Of a stretch of DNA of 64,000 bases, positions 1 through 10,527 are shown one piece after another. The translations under genes and the position numbers were made by a program. How positions within the stretch are numbered: the stretch's first letter is position 1; each line of letters opens with the position of its first letter. Source of the stretch: a virus; the IMG/VR virus record IMGVR_UViG_3300020442_000509, positions 1 to 64,000 of that record; one strand, 5' to 3'. The notes beneath the pieces are model-generated. The model was not told the origin of the DNA and did not search any database. It was given only the letters and a program-made list of their open reading frames with translations.

Positions 1-3000
1 CCGTAGGACAGATGAGTTCCGTTCCAACCAAGGCTCTTACCGTCATTACCAAACTGGAGGTAACCAGCGTTGGAGTTCTGTCTACCTCTGATTGACAGGT
101 TGTTAGTGCCTGCTTTACCGAGGTTGATACCATTACCATCAGCAAGTTGAAGGATAGATTCACCAGTGTTGGTATATCTACCTTGATCGGCGTATACGTC
201 AGAAACGTTAATGTCGCCGCTTGCTGTTCTTCTTACAAGAGCATTGTTTGTGTTAGAAGAGCTCTGGATGTAACCATCAACATAGTGTGCGTCCAACTGA
301 GAGGAAGCACCGTCATTACCAGAGTGCCATACAGTGTTGCTGTTGACAGTGAAGGAGCTGAGTTTCAGATCCAGGACACCATCGCCATTGGAGGAAGAAC
401 CACCGCTGAACTCAAATCTGATGTCATAGTCGTTAGCAAGACCACCAGATCTGATATCGATCTGAGGAGTAGAAACAATACCTGCTCTACCCATCTCGAT
501 AGCAGCACCGTTAGCAGTGTTGCTGAAAGCGAAGACTTGGCTAGCACCTGTTGTCAACAGGTTAGAGGACGTTACAGTCCACTTGGTACCAGGGTTAGGA
601 CCGAAGACTCTGATGTCCTTGTTAGTGTTAGCACCAACGAAAGTAATCGTACCAGTAACCAGAGTATACAGAGCACCAGTTGTGGTGTCATTGACTTCCT
701 GAATACCACCTGGGTCAACAACGATAGTACCGATGTTGTTAGCAGCAGCGGCGTCAGAATACAGAGTGTATACACCACCAGCACTCAGGTTACCAACAGG
801 ATCAACGCCAGTAGCGCAGAAGAAGTCAGGAACATACAGAGTGTACTTCTCACCAGAGGAAACCAGGTAGAGGTTATCAGCAACATACTTGTTACGACCC
901 AACAGTTGTGGGAACGCAGTGTCACCAATTACACCATCAGTTCTCTGATCGTGGATGTTGTAACCCTGCTGATACCAGAGACCTTCTTTGTTATCAAGGA
1001 AGTCAGCGTTAGGACCAGGCAGAGTGCCACGGCGAGGCTCGTTCGGATCTGGAGGACCATCGTTCTCAGAAGTCCAGACCTTAGCCCACTGACCGTAGAC
1101 ATTACCGATGTCACTGTTACCACGGAGATAAAGGTTATCGGTAGCAGACCATGCCAACTGAGCAACAGAGTTGCCAGTGGTAGATCTACGGAAGGTCATG
1201 ATACCAGCAGCAGTACCGCCAGCGTCAGTAGGAATACCTGTTACACCGTTGCTTCTGAGTGCCAACTGGAGACCGACGTTAGCAGCACTAACGAGAGAAG
1301 CGTTAGCGGAACTAGGAGCAGTCGTCTCAGCGAATACCGTGTTGGCAAAGTCAGCGGTACCAGAGATAGAGATGTTGTAGGTGGTGTTTGCCAGACGCTG
1401 AGGATCAAGAATACCCTCAACAATGTTGGTAGCGTTCTGGTAGAAGGCACCTTCGTTACCGTCCAGTTTGTCAGCGTTCAGTTTAGAACCAGCACCCTGG
1501 TCGATGCTGACCTCACCATTGTCAGTAACAATGAAACCACCCTCAGTCTGGTCACCCAGAGCTTGCTCAGCAACGTTCTTACGGAACTTAGAAATACCAT
1601 AGTTACCGAAGACAGAACCGCCTGCTTGGAGTGTGGTAGGTGTCAGTTTGTTTGCTTTCTTAACGTCAATAGAAGCGTTGCCGAAGAATCTGGGCAGCGT
1701 ACCCTTGACAGCAGTTAGAGAAGCAGCGTTCTGTGGAACACCCAGTTCAGTAGGAACTGTGAGTGTAAAGTCAGAGTTGTATCCAGTACCAGCAACAACG
1801 ACCGAGACGCTAGTGATAGCACCCAGAGTTGTGGAAGATGTCAGTGTAGATACAGTCAGTTCGACAGGTTGCTGAACGGTACCACCGAACAAAGGACCAT
1901 CGAAGGTAAGAGTGTCACCGCCACTAAATCCAGAACCACCATCGAGAACAAGATCAACACTCAGTGTGCCGTTAGCATCAGAGAGGAATCTAATCTCTGC
2001 GCCAAGACCAGCACCATTGGTGTTGGAGGGTTGGACGTCAAATGTGGTGTTAGGAGTGTAGCTGGTTGGTGTTTGATTGAGGTTGCTAACGCTAGCAATG
2101 ATACCACCAGTTGTAACGTCTGCGACAGTATAGGTAGCACGGGCAACTCCAGCATCAGAGATAGGAACGTTACCACCCAGCATCGGAATACTCTGGTATG
2201 TACCGTTGGTATATCCAGAACCAGCATTGGTAATGGTGATGCTATCAATGTAGCTTGTGTCGGACAGTGGTGCCGAACCGACCATACAGTCGGCAGTAGA
2301 GAACTGAATCGACTGGATAGCAAACTGGTAAGAAGAGTCACCTCTAAGGAAGGTGAAGGAGTTAGCAGTACCAGTGTCAGCAAGACGCTCAGGGTCAATC
2401 GTACCAGCAACGATGTTAGAAGCATCGATGTTGGTGGAGGACAACTGTGTCCAGTTTTGAGCGTTGTTAGCAGAGGTGTTGACAACACGCTCGATGTCAA
2501 CAATTTTCTTTCTGTTGTAGTTACCAGATGTCAGCAGAGCGACAGTGGTAGTTACAGTATACTCGTTTGCGTTTACAGGAGTTACGTTGTAGAAACCACT
2601 GGGGGAAGAACCAGAGGTAAACTCCAGGAATACTGTATCACCTTGAGAGAATCCATGGTTGGACTCAGTAACAGTGATGTCAAGAGTATCGTGAGTGTAT
2701 GTACCAGTTGCTTCAGTTACGTTAGCAGCATCTCTGATGAAGTCAATGTTCTGGAACTTGATGTTGTTAGACAGGTCAAGTGCCAATCTTGCTTCAATAC
2801 GAGCAACGTTACCAGCAGCAGTTGCGTTGGTACCACCAGTAGGAGGTGCGGTGAAGGTAACAGTCGGTTGAGTGAAGTATCCGCTACCACGATTAGTGAT
2901 AGTGATTGTCGCAACCTGACCGTTGGTGATAGTACAAGTAGCAGTAGCAGTTGTACCAGATCCACCAGGAGCGCTGATCGTAATACCAGGTGCGGTTACG

Positions 3001-6000
3001 TAACCAGAACCAGCATCATCGATAATAATGTCTCTAACAACACCATCTTCATAGCTTGTGATCAGTGCCTGGGCACCAGTCTGAGAACCCTGTACCAGAT
3101 CACTGACGTTGAATACCAGACTGCTGTCTGGGGTGAACGTAGCGAACATGGTGTCAAGGTCATTCTCCAAGATGTAGGAGATGGCAGCACCCTCAGTACG
3201 CAGACTGTGAGTACCAGTACCTTGAGAAGTCAGGTTTCTTTCAGTGCCTGCCTGAGCATCAGCAAGTGATGTAGCAAGTTTGATATAGTCAGTGGTGTTA
3301 GCACCGATAGAGTGTGGGATGACATAGTAGTTCGCACCATCTGCCAAGTTACCAATGTTGGATGTACCTTGGAAGTAGGTCAGGATAGCGCCAGTGGCAA
3401 GACCATGACCAGGGATGGTGATAACGTTCGTGACAGTATCAACGCTAGAAGGTTGTACGGAGAACGTTGTAGATGTCGTCTCAATAGCGATGTCACCAGC
3501 GTTGGCATCTTCAATAGCAAGACGCTCAGCAGTAGAGGCGACAGAAGTAATATTAAACGGACGCAGAGCGGGGATCTGTTCAATGTTGATCTTACCGCTA
3601 GTAGTCAACTGAACCAGAGCAGAAGGAACAGCGTTCGTAGAGAACGGTTGGTTCAGGTAAGGTCCAAGTTTGTTGGTGATGTAGTCCTTAACAGCAGCCT
3701 GTGTAGGCAGCAAGGAGTCAGATGCGAAAGCACCACCCAGTTCATCGTTGTCAGAGAAACCAGTAATGGTGATAGAACCACCAACGATCTTAATAGAAGA
3801 CAGTTCGGAGATACTAACAGTACCAACGAAGCTGATACTACCAGTTCTGTTGAAGATGGTAACGAAGTCACCAACCTTGAAGTCACCGAATTCGTTAGTA
3901 CCAGAGGTGTAGACCTGACCGTATGCTTCCTCAACAGCTTCGTTAGCAGGAATACCAACACCACCGTTTTGAGGCAGTGCCATGTAGGTATCACCAGCAC
4001 CAACATATTCCCACGTGTGGGAGGAGGAGTTACAGACAGATGGTCTGTGGAATCTAATTCCTACATTGTTCAGAAGATCGAGGTTACCGTTCTGGAACGA
4101 TACGTTTGTATTATCAGACTCTCTGATAAGATCAAGACCCAGACCATCGTTTGTAGTAACGTTGGCAGTGACCTGTGTACCGATAGAACCAGACAGTTTT
4201 TCAACACCAAGGATGAAATACTCTTTGGTTGGATCAGTGTTTCTAAATCCGTCAAACTTAATGATGTAATCTTCAACAGGGAAGTTGGTAAGAGTTGTAC
4301 CACCAACCTCAATAATTTGACGACCAGTCTGAGCACCGTTGTTATCAGTTTGGTTGATGATCTGAGTAACAGTACCGATGTCAAACTCATAAGCATCTTT
4401 TCTAAATCCAGTTGCCTTCAGGGCGCGAGTACCGAAGTTAGAAGCAGAGTTGGTCAGTGAGGCATAACCACCAGACTGAACGATAACACCATCTCCACCG
4501 AAGATGACGAACACAGACACCAGCTGGGTATAACCATCGTTCAGGATGTTGTATCCAACACCACCACCGACAGAGATGATCGTGAAGGCGTTGGCAACCA
4601 TCGACTTACCCTGAGGTGGGAAGGTCGGGCGCTCAATACCATTAGCATCAGTGTAGACACCAGGTCTGGGAACGTTAGGTTGAGCAACCTTGGCACCATC
4701 GATCTCAGCACCAGAGGCACCCAGGAACGAAATCAATGATGCGTTCTGGATGTAAGGAGATGCTTCAATAACAGGCAGGTCAAGGTTATCCGAAAGCATC
4801 GGAACAATCTTGAGACCACTGTCATCTCTCAGCATCGAGCTGGGTTCAGTCAGAGTAACACCAGACAGAGAGGTTCCTGCTGTGCTTAGAGCATTGTCAA
4901 GGATACCAGCAAGAGAAGTCAGGGTTGTGACAGAAGCACCACACTCAGGGATGTTGCTATCAACTGTGGTAGAACCGTTAGAGAACGGTGCGATCTGAGA
5001 GAAGATCGGATTCTTGAGTTGGTTGCGGATACAGGCGATTGCCATGTCTCTCGCTTCAGTGTAGACAGCACGGGTCTGTGCTACCTCATTGTTAATATAA
5101 TTGATATTGCCAACGCCTTGGATATACTTGTTAGCAGCTTCGATGGTCTTAGAGTTACCACCATAGCGCATGTCAAACATCCAAGCACGCAGGACGTGCA
5201 TCACGTCATCAATACACTGCTGATCAGCATCAGGATATGTACGAACGACACCATTAAGATTACCTGGGGATCCAGTGGTACCAATAGCGCCAGTAACAAT
5301 ACCAGTAAGAGTGGTGATAGAAGAAGCAACGTCTGAACAACGGCTCGCATAGGAAACGGTTCGAGTAACACCAGAGAGTGATCCAGTGTCTACAGCAACC
5401 TCAACGATGTTCATCAACGTTGTGAGAGATGCGATTACGTTAGCACAGATAGGCAGACCTGTGTCTTGAGTGATCGTGAGATCTCTAAATTGTGTACGAT
5501 TTGTGTAACCACCAGTGGTTACAACTTCGTTCTGGAAACATTCGATAGCAATGTCTCTTGCCTGACGGAAGGCATAAATGGAGTGGTTCTCTTCACCTTG
5601 TACGTGGTTGCCACTGATATACAGTTGAGCGGCATCGTAGGTAAAGTCATTACCACCCATTGCCAAGTTCCAGGAAGCAACGGTGAGGACGTCGATGATG
5701 TCATCGATACAATCCTGGTCATCGCCAGTAGGAACACTAAATGTGGCAGGAGTAGTCTTGGTAACACCAGACAGAGTGTCATTGTCGATAGCGTCGGTTA
5801 CGATCAGCATCAAGCTATCGATCGCAGATTTGACGTTAGCGCAACCACCAGGATCTACCGTGATGGTATTATCAAATGTCTGAGTAAATTCGTGGGAACC
5901 CAGTTTAGTATGGGCAACGTTCGTGATGATCTTCTTAGCGATATCACGAGCATGGTTGATGATCAGGATAGACTTAGCTTCCTCACCATCCAGGTGGGGA

Positions 6001-9000
6001 GTGCCGACATACAGGGCAGCAGCGTCATAAACCTGGTTGTTGCTACCATGCTGGATGTTAAACGCAACAGCATTCAGGATATCCTTAACGTCATCAATAC
6101 AATCCTGAGGATTACCTGTAGGAGTTGTTAGGCTAGGATCAGCAGCAAGCTCTGCTTCATATGCCTCAGCAGCGATGAAGTCAACGTTAGCTTTCAGCAG
6201 ATCATGGGCATCCATGTGTCTGGAATCTACCACCTCAAATCCGAGGTTGGCATTCATTCTGCCGACAGCAATCTCAGCAATGAACTCTTTGTTCTTGTAG
6301 ATCAGGTTACGAGCATCACTGAATCTGTTACCAGGAGAGGCACCAGCAGAGTCAGGGGTGATCGTGAAGTCCTTGATCTGGGTCAGACCATGGGAACCTT
6401 GAATATTGATTGTCTGAAGACGCATTGCCTCAATGGCAAGGTCTCTTGCGTTGTTAAATGCTTCGACTGACTCGTCTTCTTCACCAACAACATGAGCACC
6501 CTCTACGTAGTAGCGAGCAGCATCGAATACTTGATCGTTACCACCATAAGCAAGGTTGTACGCCATTGCTTCCAGGAAGTCAACGACGTCATCAATACAG
6601 TTCTGAGAACCACCAGGTACGTTGAAACCAGAGTTATTAGCCAGCATTCTCTCGACTGCTTCATTAGCAATCAGGAGTTTGTTGGCAAGGATCATGGAAG
6701 AACCATCACCAGCTCTGTCTACAGGAGGTTCAGAGTTGGGTGTCTGCCAAGGAGCAGGAACAGTGACGGTTACTGTACCACTGTCTGTACTAGCAGCACT
6801 AAGCTTGACAGTGAGAGTACGGTGATCTGAGGTGTCATCAACCAGATAAGCACCGTCAGTTGTAGCACCAGAGAATACGAAACCGTAGGAAGACTTAGCA
6901 AATACAGCATGACCTCTAGGGAAGACCATGGTCATCAGCTTGCCAGAGCAGCTGTATGTACCAGTTCTTGTAAAGGTAGCAGATGTACCAGCGTTATTCT
7001 GCTGTTTGATCTTACCGTATGCTTCCTGACCAATCAGGTCAAGGTTATTATTGATAGTTTCAGCAGCGTCTCTCTGCTTAGCAGACTCTTGAATGTTAGC
7101 GCCAAACTCTACCTTTTCAAACGCATAAGGAGAGTTCCTCAGCGACATCAGAGCATAGTTTGTAGCAGAACAAACTTGCTGGTCACCAGAAGGATCGAAT
7201 GCTGTACCGAGTTTAGAGCAAGAACCTCTAACAATGAAGCTCAGTGAGTAACCATCAGCACGCTCAATACGATGAGTGATGTACTTACGACCATTGAAGT
7301 CGCCAAGGTTATCAAATGCTTGACAACTACCAGATCTAGTGGCAGAGTCAACTGCTCTCATTACGAAATAGATTTCGTTTGTAGAGGAGTTGTAACGAGC
7401 AACACCACCACCCAGTGTAGAAGTAGCAGAGGGAAGAGCGCTGTTAAAGTCAGATTGTGTTTGCGCCAGAGTACCATTAAGGAACTGGGCAATGTGGAAT
7501 GTCTTGGTAGCGTGATGAGAAGTGCTTTGGTCACCAAAGGTGAATCTCATACCGACACCTTTGCCATCTACAGGACCCAGTGTTGTCAACTTAGGCCAGA
7601 TGACATTCATCTTGCTCGGGTCAGTATTGGCGACCGTTACAGTGAGAGTGTCTCCAGATTGTGTGTAGGTAGCATTTGCGCTGGAACCGAAGTCCATTGC
7701 GCTGTAGGGCATACCATAGATGTGGACTTCCTGTCCAACCTCATAGTCATGACCCACAAAGTTGATGCCTTCAATAACTCTAGAGGCACCAGTTACATTG
7801 AATTGTACACCCAGATATGTTTGCTGAGTGCTGACTTCAGAAGTAACGTTCTGAATGTCAATAACATTGATAGCTTTCTCAAAGCGCTGATAACCTTTAC
7901 CATGAGAAGTCAGATCAATGGTAACAGGATCATCTTCACCAGAAATATTTTTATTAGTGGCGTCTGCCTGAGTAACAGACAGTTTGAAGAAGTTATCATC
8001 TATCTTATAGATGAAGTATAGACCATTGGTATTAAGACCACCAATGGAACCAGACTTAGAACCACGATAGTATACACCGTTACCAGTGAACAGACCGTGC
8101 TTAGGGAAATAGATCTGGTCATCGTCGATGAATACTCTAGATGTAAACAGAGTGTGTTCATCCCCAGTACCAGCATCACCAAGATCTCTGATACCAGTTT
8201 CAACCTGAATGTTCAGAGCATTAGCAGCTGTATCAAACAGTTTGATCGTGTTGTCGTCAACCTTACGTACATAATATACAGTATTATCTACCAGACCTTG
8301 TACAGCAGTGCCGCCCTCGTTTTTGACGTTGTAGCGGACCTTACAACCCGTGTACAGACGGTGTAGAGGGATGGTAATGGTATTAGCTGTACTGTTAACA
8401 ACAGTGGTTACATTACTACCATCAAAGCGGAGAGTCTCCGTCTCAGAATTAACTACGTGCTGATATCTCTGGTGCTTGATAACCTCAGTCTCAGGTCTCT
8501 GAGATTCACGGTCACCAACGTCAAGAGAGTCAGAAGGAGAAGCACCTGTCTTGACGATGTTAGCAAACGTATCAGCGTAGTACAGTCTCTCAGCGAGCTG
8601 GAACGTTGCCTGGTCGTCTGTCATCAGACAGATGATTGTACCAGAAGAATATGGAGCACCAGCAGGACCTGTGAAGGTTACTGCTTCAATGGTTGCTCTG
8701 GAGGAGGACGAACCACCCTCAATAGCATAACCTACAAGAAGTGTGGTGTTATCACCAGTGTGGTTCTCGAAGGTGATAGCAAAGATGTTTCTACCTTTGT
8801 TCTCAAGACCAGGTGAGAACTCGAAAGGAGCAATATCAGGTTCGTAGTAGAGACGCTGTTTGTCGTCAAATACGTAAGCGTACTTCCAAGTCCAGTCGGG
8901 AGTACCAGTGTTGTCAAGGTGGTCTCTGAATACAACGCCAGAAGCATACGTCTCGTTAGACGCCTTGATCATGTGGCGATCCTGGTTCAGAGGACGCAGG

Positions 9001-9944
9001 ATAACACGACGAAGGTTGTCACCGATCAGTGAGCAGTTGAAAGGCAGAGAGATCGGGTTGTCTTCAATATAGTCACCACCAGAACAGATGATGGACACGT
9101 ACTCGGGTACTTCAGTGTCCTGCTGGAGGGAGTAGGCAATCTGTGCTGCCTTTTTAATAGTACGAACAGGCTTAGCAGCGGAACGACCATCGTTGTTGTC
9201 GTCACCGATACCAGGAACCGAAGATACGTATACACGACCACCGTTATCGGCAGTAGCAACGTCATATACGAACTTGGTTGTAGCAATTCTATTGTTTTGT
9301 GTCTGACGTGGAGGGTTGTCAGCAGTAGGATAGTAGATCGTACCGAAGTCGGCAGCGGTAGGATCAGTTTCCTCAAAGTTAATCAGGTTAGGACCACGGA
9401 GATCCAGACCCTTGGTTACAAACTCGTTAGTAACATCCAGGTTTCTGATTTGCGCTGTATCAGAAATGATGGATCGAGTAGTTCTGATCTGACCTTCAAC
9501 GTCGAGGTCAAACTCAGGGTTGGTGTTGTTAATACCAACACGAATATTTCCAGTAGGACCTTTGTTGACAAAGATAGCATCATCTTCGTTGGCACCAGTA
9601 CCAACGGTGATCTCCATGTTCTCCGCAGCATTGATGCTGAGAGATCTTACCTTCCTATAGGATACGGCAGTGGCAGCTTCAATGAAGTTCTGACCTGTAC
9701 CAGTAATAGTAAAGGTATCATCATCAACTACAGTGATGAGATGTTCGCCAGCAGCGATCGTACGTTGGAGACTATCTTCACCAAACTGGAGGTAAAGTCT
9801 CTCATTATTGTTCAGTCTATGAGCGATAGACGTGACCGTGACGATACCGTTCGCCCTACCATAGGTAGCACTGGTCCAAGGACCAGTAGGTACGCGACCA
9901 GTAGCTTCAAAACGTTGTTGTGACGAACTCTGCCTAAGTGTCAT
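1..9944 (-). CDS. Giant tail/baseplate-associated virion protein, C-terminus beyond the left edge (more than 3314 aa)
   Basis: The frame runs from ATG at 9944 (GGAG nine bases upstream) to base 1 with no stop, so the gene is 3' truncated by the window. The start is MTLRQSSSQQRFEATG. A DUF1565-like entry to a right-handed beta-helix lies near residues 228-300 (GDDNNGRSAAKPVRTIKKA). Between about 6700 and 5000 come helical repeats carrying GEE-x(10)-ARDLA, preceded by blocks such as QNCIDDVVDFLEAMAYNLAYG. A module SLTNSASNFGTRALKATGF lies near 4460, and FLDNKEGLWYQ near 970 resembles T4-type fibre and collar segments. Phage proteins of this size are normally virion components, and the neighbours here are all tail genes. 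The exact position in the tail (fibre, collar or baseplate periphery) is inference. The start sits 15 bases after the stop of the 179 aa gene. Confidence 0.88.
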   Translation of the reverse strand, partial: MTLRQSSSQQRFEATGRVPTGPWTSATYGRANGIVTVTSIAHRLNNNERLYLQFGEDSLQRTIAAGEHLITVVDDDTFTITGTGQNFIEAATAVSYRKVRSLSINAAENMEITVGTGANEDDAIFVNKGPTGNIRVGINNTNPEFDLDVEGQIRTTRSIISDTAQIRNLDVTNEFVTKGLDLRGPNLINFEETDPTAADFGTIYYPTADNPPRQTQNNRIATTKFVYDVATADNGGRVYVSSVPGIGDDNNDGRSAAKPVRTIKKAAQIAYSLQQDTEVPEYVSIICSGGDYIEDNPISLPFNCSLIGDNLRRVILRPLNQDRHMIKASNETYASGVVFRDHLDNTGTPDWTWKYAYVFDDKQRLYYEPDIAPFEFSPGLENKGRNIFAITFENHTGDNTTLLVGYAIEGGSSSSRATIEAVTFTGPAGAPYSSGTIICLMTDDQATFQLAERLYYADTFANIVKTGASPSDSLDVGDRESQRPETEVIKHQRYQHVVNSETETLRFDGSNVTTVVNSTANTITIPLHRLYTGCKVRYNVKNEGGTAVQGLVDNTVYYVRKVDDNTIKLFDTAANALNIQVETGIRDLGDAGTGDEHTLFTSRVFIDDDQIYFPKHGLFTGNGVYYRGSKSGSIGGLNTNGLYFIYKIDDNFFKLSVTQADATNKNISGEDDPVTIDLTSHGKGYQRFEKAINVIDIQNVTSEVSTQQTYLGVQFNVTGASRVIEGINFVGHDYEVGQEVHIYGMPYSAMDFGSSANATYTQSGDTLTVTVANTDPSKMNVIWPKLTTLGPVDGKGVGMRFTFGDQSTSHHATKTFHIAQFLNGTLAQTQSDFNSALPSATSTLGGGVARYNSSTNEIYFVMRAVDSATRSGSCQAFDNLGDFNGRKYITHRIERADGYSLSFIVRGSCSKLGTAFDPSGDQQVCSATNYALMSLRNSPYAFEKVEFGANIQESAKQRDAAETINNNLDLIGQEAYGKIKQQNNAGTSATFTRTGTYSCSGKLMTMVFPRGHAVFAKSSYGFVFSGATTDGAYLVDDTSDHRTLTVKLSAASTDSGTVTVTVPAPWQTPNSEPPVDRAGDGSSMILANKLLIANEAVERMLANNSGFNVPGGSQNCIDDVVDFLEAMAYNLAYGGNDQVFDAARYYVEGAHVVGEEDESVEAFNNARDLAIEAMRLQTINIQGSHGLTQIKDFTITPDSAGASPGNRFSDARNLIYKNKEFIAEIAVGRMNANLGFEVVDSRHMDAHDLLKANVDFIAAEAYEAELAADPSLTTPTGNPQDCIDDVKDILNAVAFNIQHGSNNQVYDAAALYVGTPHLDGEEAKSILIINHARDIAKKIITNVAHTKLGSHEFTQTFDNTITVDPGGCANVKSAIDSLMLIVTDAIDNDTLSGVTKTTPATFSVPTGDDQDCIDDIIDVLTVASWNLAMGGNDFTYDAAQLYISGNHVQGEENHSIYAFRQARDIAIECFQNEVVTTGGYTNRTQFRDLTITQDTGLPICANVIASLTTLMNIVEVAVDTGSLSGVTRTVSYASRCSDVASSITTLTGIVTGAIGTTGSPGNLNGVVRTYPDADQQCIDDVMHVLRAWMFDMRYGGNSKTIEAANKYIQGVGNINYINNEVAQTRAVYTEARDMAIACIRNQLKNPIFSQIAPFSNGSTTVDSNIPECGASVTTLTSLAGILDNALSTAGTSLSGVTLTEPSSMLRDDSGLKIVPMLSDNLDLPVIEASPYIQNASLISFLGASGAEIDGAKVAQPNVPRPGVYTDANGIERPTFPPQGKSMVANAFTIISVGGGVGYNILNDGYTQLVSVFVIFGGDGVIVQSGGYASLTNSASNFGTRALKATGFRKDAYEFDIGTVTQIINQTDNNGAQTGRQIIEVGGTTLTNFPVEDYIIKFDGFRNTDPTKEYFILGVEKLSGSIGTQVTANVTTNDGLGLDLIRESDNTNVSFQNGNLDLLNNVGIRFHRPSVCNSSSHTWEYVGAGDTYMALPQNGGVGIPANEAVEEAYGQVYTSGTNEFGDFKVGDFVTIFNRTGSISFVGTVSISELSSIKIVGGSITITGFSDNDELGGAFASDSLLPTQAAVKDYITNKLGPYLNQPFSTNAVPSALVQLTTSGKINIEQIPALRPFNITSVASTAERLAIEDANAGDIAIETTSTTFSVQPSSVDTVTNVITIPGHGLATGAILTYFQGTSNIGNLADGANYYVIPHSIGANTTDYIKLATSLADAQAGTERNLTSQGTGTHSLRTEGAAISYILENDLDTMFATFTPDSSLVFNVSDLVQGSQTGAQALITSYEDGVVRDIIIDDAGSGYVTAPGITISAPGGSGTTATATCTITNGQVATITITNRGSGYFTQPTVTFTAPPTGGTNATAAGNVARIEARLALDLSNNIKFQNIDFIRDAANVTEATGTYTHDTLDITVTESNHGFSQGDTVFLEFTSGSSPSGFYNVTPVNANEYTVTTTVALLTSGNYNRKKIVDIERVVNTSANNAQNWTQLSSTNIDASNIVAGTIDPERLADTGTANSFTFLRGDSSYQFAIQSIQFSTADCMVGSAPLSDTSYIDSITITNAGSGYTNGTYQSIPMLGGNVPISDAGVARATYTVADVTTGGIIASVSNLNQTPTSYTPNTTFDVQPSNTNGAGLGAEIRFLSDANGTLSVDLVLDGGSGFSGGDTLTFDGPLFGGTVQQPVELTVSTLTSSTTLGAITSVSVVVAGTGYNSDFTLTVPTELGVPQNAASLTAVKGTLPRFFGNASIDVKKANKLTPTTLQAGGSVFGNYGISKFRKNVAEQALGDQTEGGFIVTDNGEVSIDQGAGSKLNADKLDGNEGAFYQNATNIVEGILDPQRLANTTYNISISGTADFANTVFAETTAPSSANASLVSAANVGLQLALRSNGVTGIPTDAGGTAAGIMTFRRSTTGNSVAQLAWSATDNLYLRGNSDIGNVYGQWAKVWTSENDGPPDPNEPRRGTLPGPNADFLDNKEGLWYQQGYNIHDQRTDGVIGDTAFPQLLGRNKYVADNLYLVSSGEKYTLYVPDFFCATGVDPVGNLSAGGVYTLYSDAAAANNIGTIVVDPGGIQEVNDTTTGALYTLVTGTITFVGANTNKDIRVFGPNPGTKWTVTSSNLLTTGASQVFAFSNTANGAAIEMGRAGIVSTPQIDIRSGGLANDYDIRFEFSGGSSSNGDGVLDLKLSSFTVNSNTVWHSGNDGASSQLDAHYVDGYIQSSSNTNNALVRRTASGDINVSDVYADQGRYTNTGESILQLADGNGINLGKAGTNNLSIRGRQNSNAGYLQFGNDGKSLGWNGTHLSY

Positions 9945-9959
9945 CTAAATGAACTCCGA

Positions 9960-10499
9960 TTATGCTGTTGCGACTTTAGTTACTTCAATGATGCCAACCC
10001 ACTTCACGGTAGATACGGTAGTGACCGTAGCTACATCAAAACTAAAATAAGCACTACCGCCGATCTGGAAGGCAACAGGTGTCACAGACCAGGTTTCAGT
10101 GCCAGGCAAATGCTCATGAATCACATTCTCATATTGAGCTTGAAGTGTGGGGACTCCGCTAGTGTCTACAGTCACAACTGCCTCAATCAATGAGGCAAGA
10201 ATATAGGTATTGTTAGTGGTCTCTTGACCGAATACTTTACCCTTAATAAAAGCAACGCTATTGTGCCCCAGGTCAGGGGAGTTAGTAGCGATGTTTGTAG
10301 AACCATCAAGGCTCAGACGAAGCTGCGTATCTGTGGGGGTTGTAGTACGCTTTGTGATCCAAAGATCAGAAGAAGCGTCTGTAAAATCATCGCTAGTCAT
10401 ATGAATAGACGCGATGTTTTTCAGCTCAAAGGAAGGGTTCAGAACTTCCTTTTTACCTACAGCAAAACCTCCAATAGATGAGAAATTTTTTACAGCCAT
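9960..10499 (-). CDS. Small virion structural protein, 179 aa
   Basis: Starts MAVKNFSSIGGFAVGKKEVL and is rich in Thr, Ser and Val with alternating beta-like segments, ending WVGIIEVTKVATA. No catalytic motif or membrane segment is visible. It lies between two giant structural genes. It has its own T4-late-like box (TATAAATA, minus-strand sense) just upstream, with GAGGT before the ATG, so it could be expressed independently of the gene before it. I recognise the type (small beta-rich cyanophage tail proteins) but not a named family, so a structural role is inferred from context. Confidence 0.8.
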   Translation of the reverse strand: MAVKNFSSIGGFAVGKKEVLNPSFELKNIASIHMTSDDFTDASSDLWITKRTTTPTDTQLRLSLDGSTNIATNSPDLGHNSVAFIKGKVFGQETTNNTYILASLIEAVVTVDTSGVPTLQAQYENVIHEHLPGTETWSVTPVAFQIGGSAYFSFDVATVTTVSTVKWVGIIEVTKVATA

Positions 10500-10519
10500 G
10501 ACTTGAGGTTACCTCTGGT

Positions 10520-10527
10520 TATTTATA
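10520..10527 (-). promoter_or_regulatory. T4-like late promoter for the 179 aa gene
   Basis: The minus strand reads TATAAATA, a perfect match to the T4 late promoter box, 20 bases before the ATG at 10499. The TAA inside the box is also the stop codon of the 2381 aa gene. T4 late promoters need only this element, read by the gp55/gp33 sigma-like system. That this phage uses the same system is inferred from its other T4 features. Confidence 0.6.

Noticed and set aside
147-3269. Long plus-strand frames (about 520 and 470 codons) opposite the left giant gene
   Set aside because: They are rich in Ser, Thr, Arg and Cys without domain pattern, have no SD, and mirror the minus-strand protein, which has clear tail-protein features. 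Antisense shadows.
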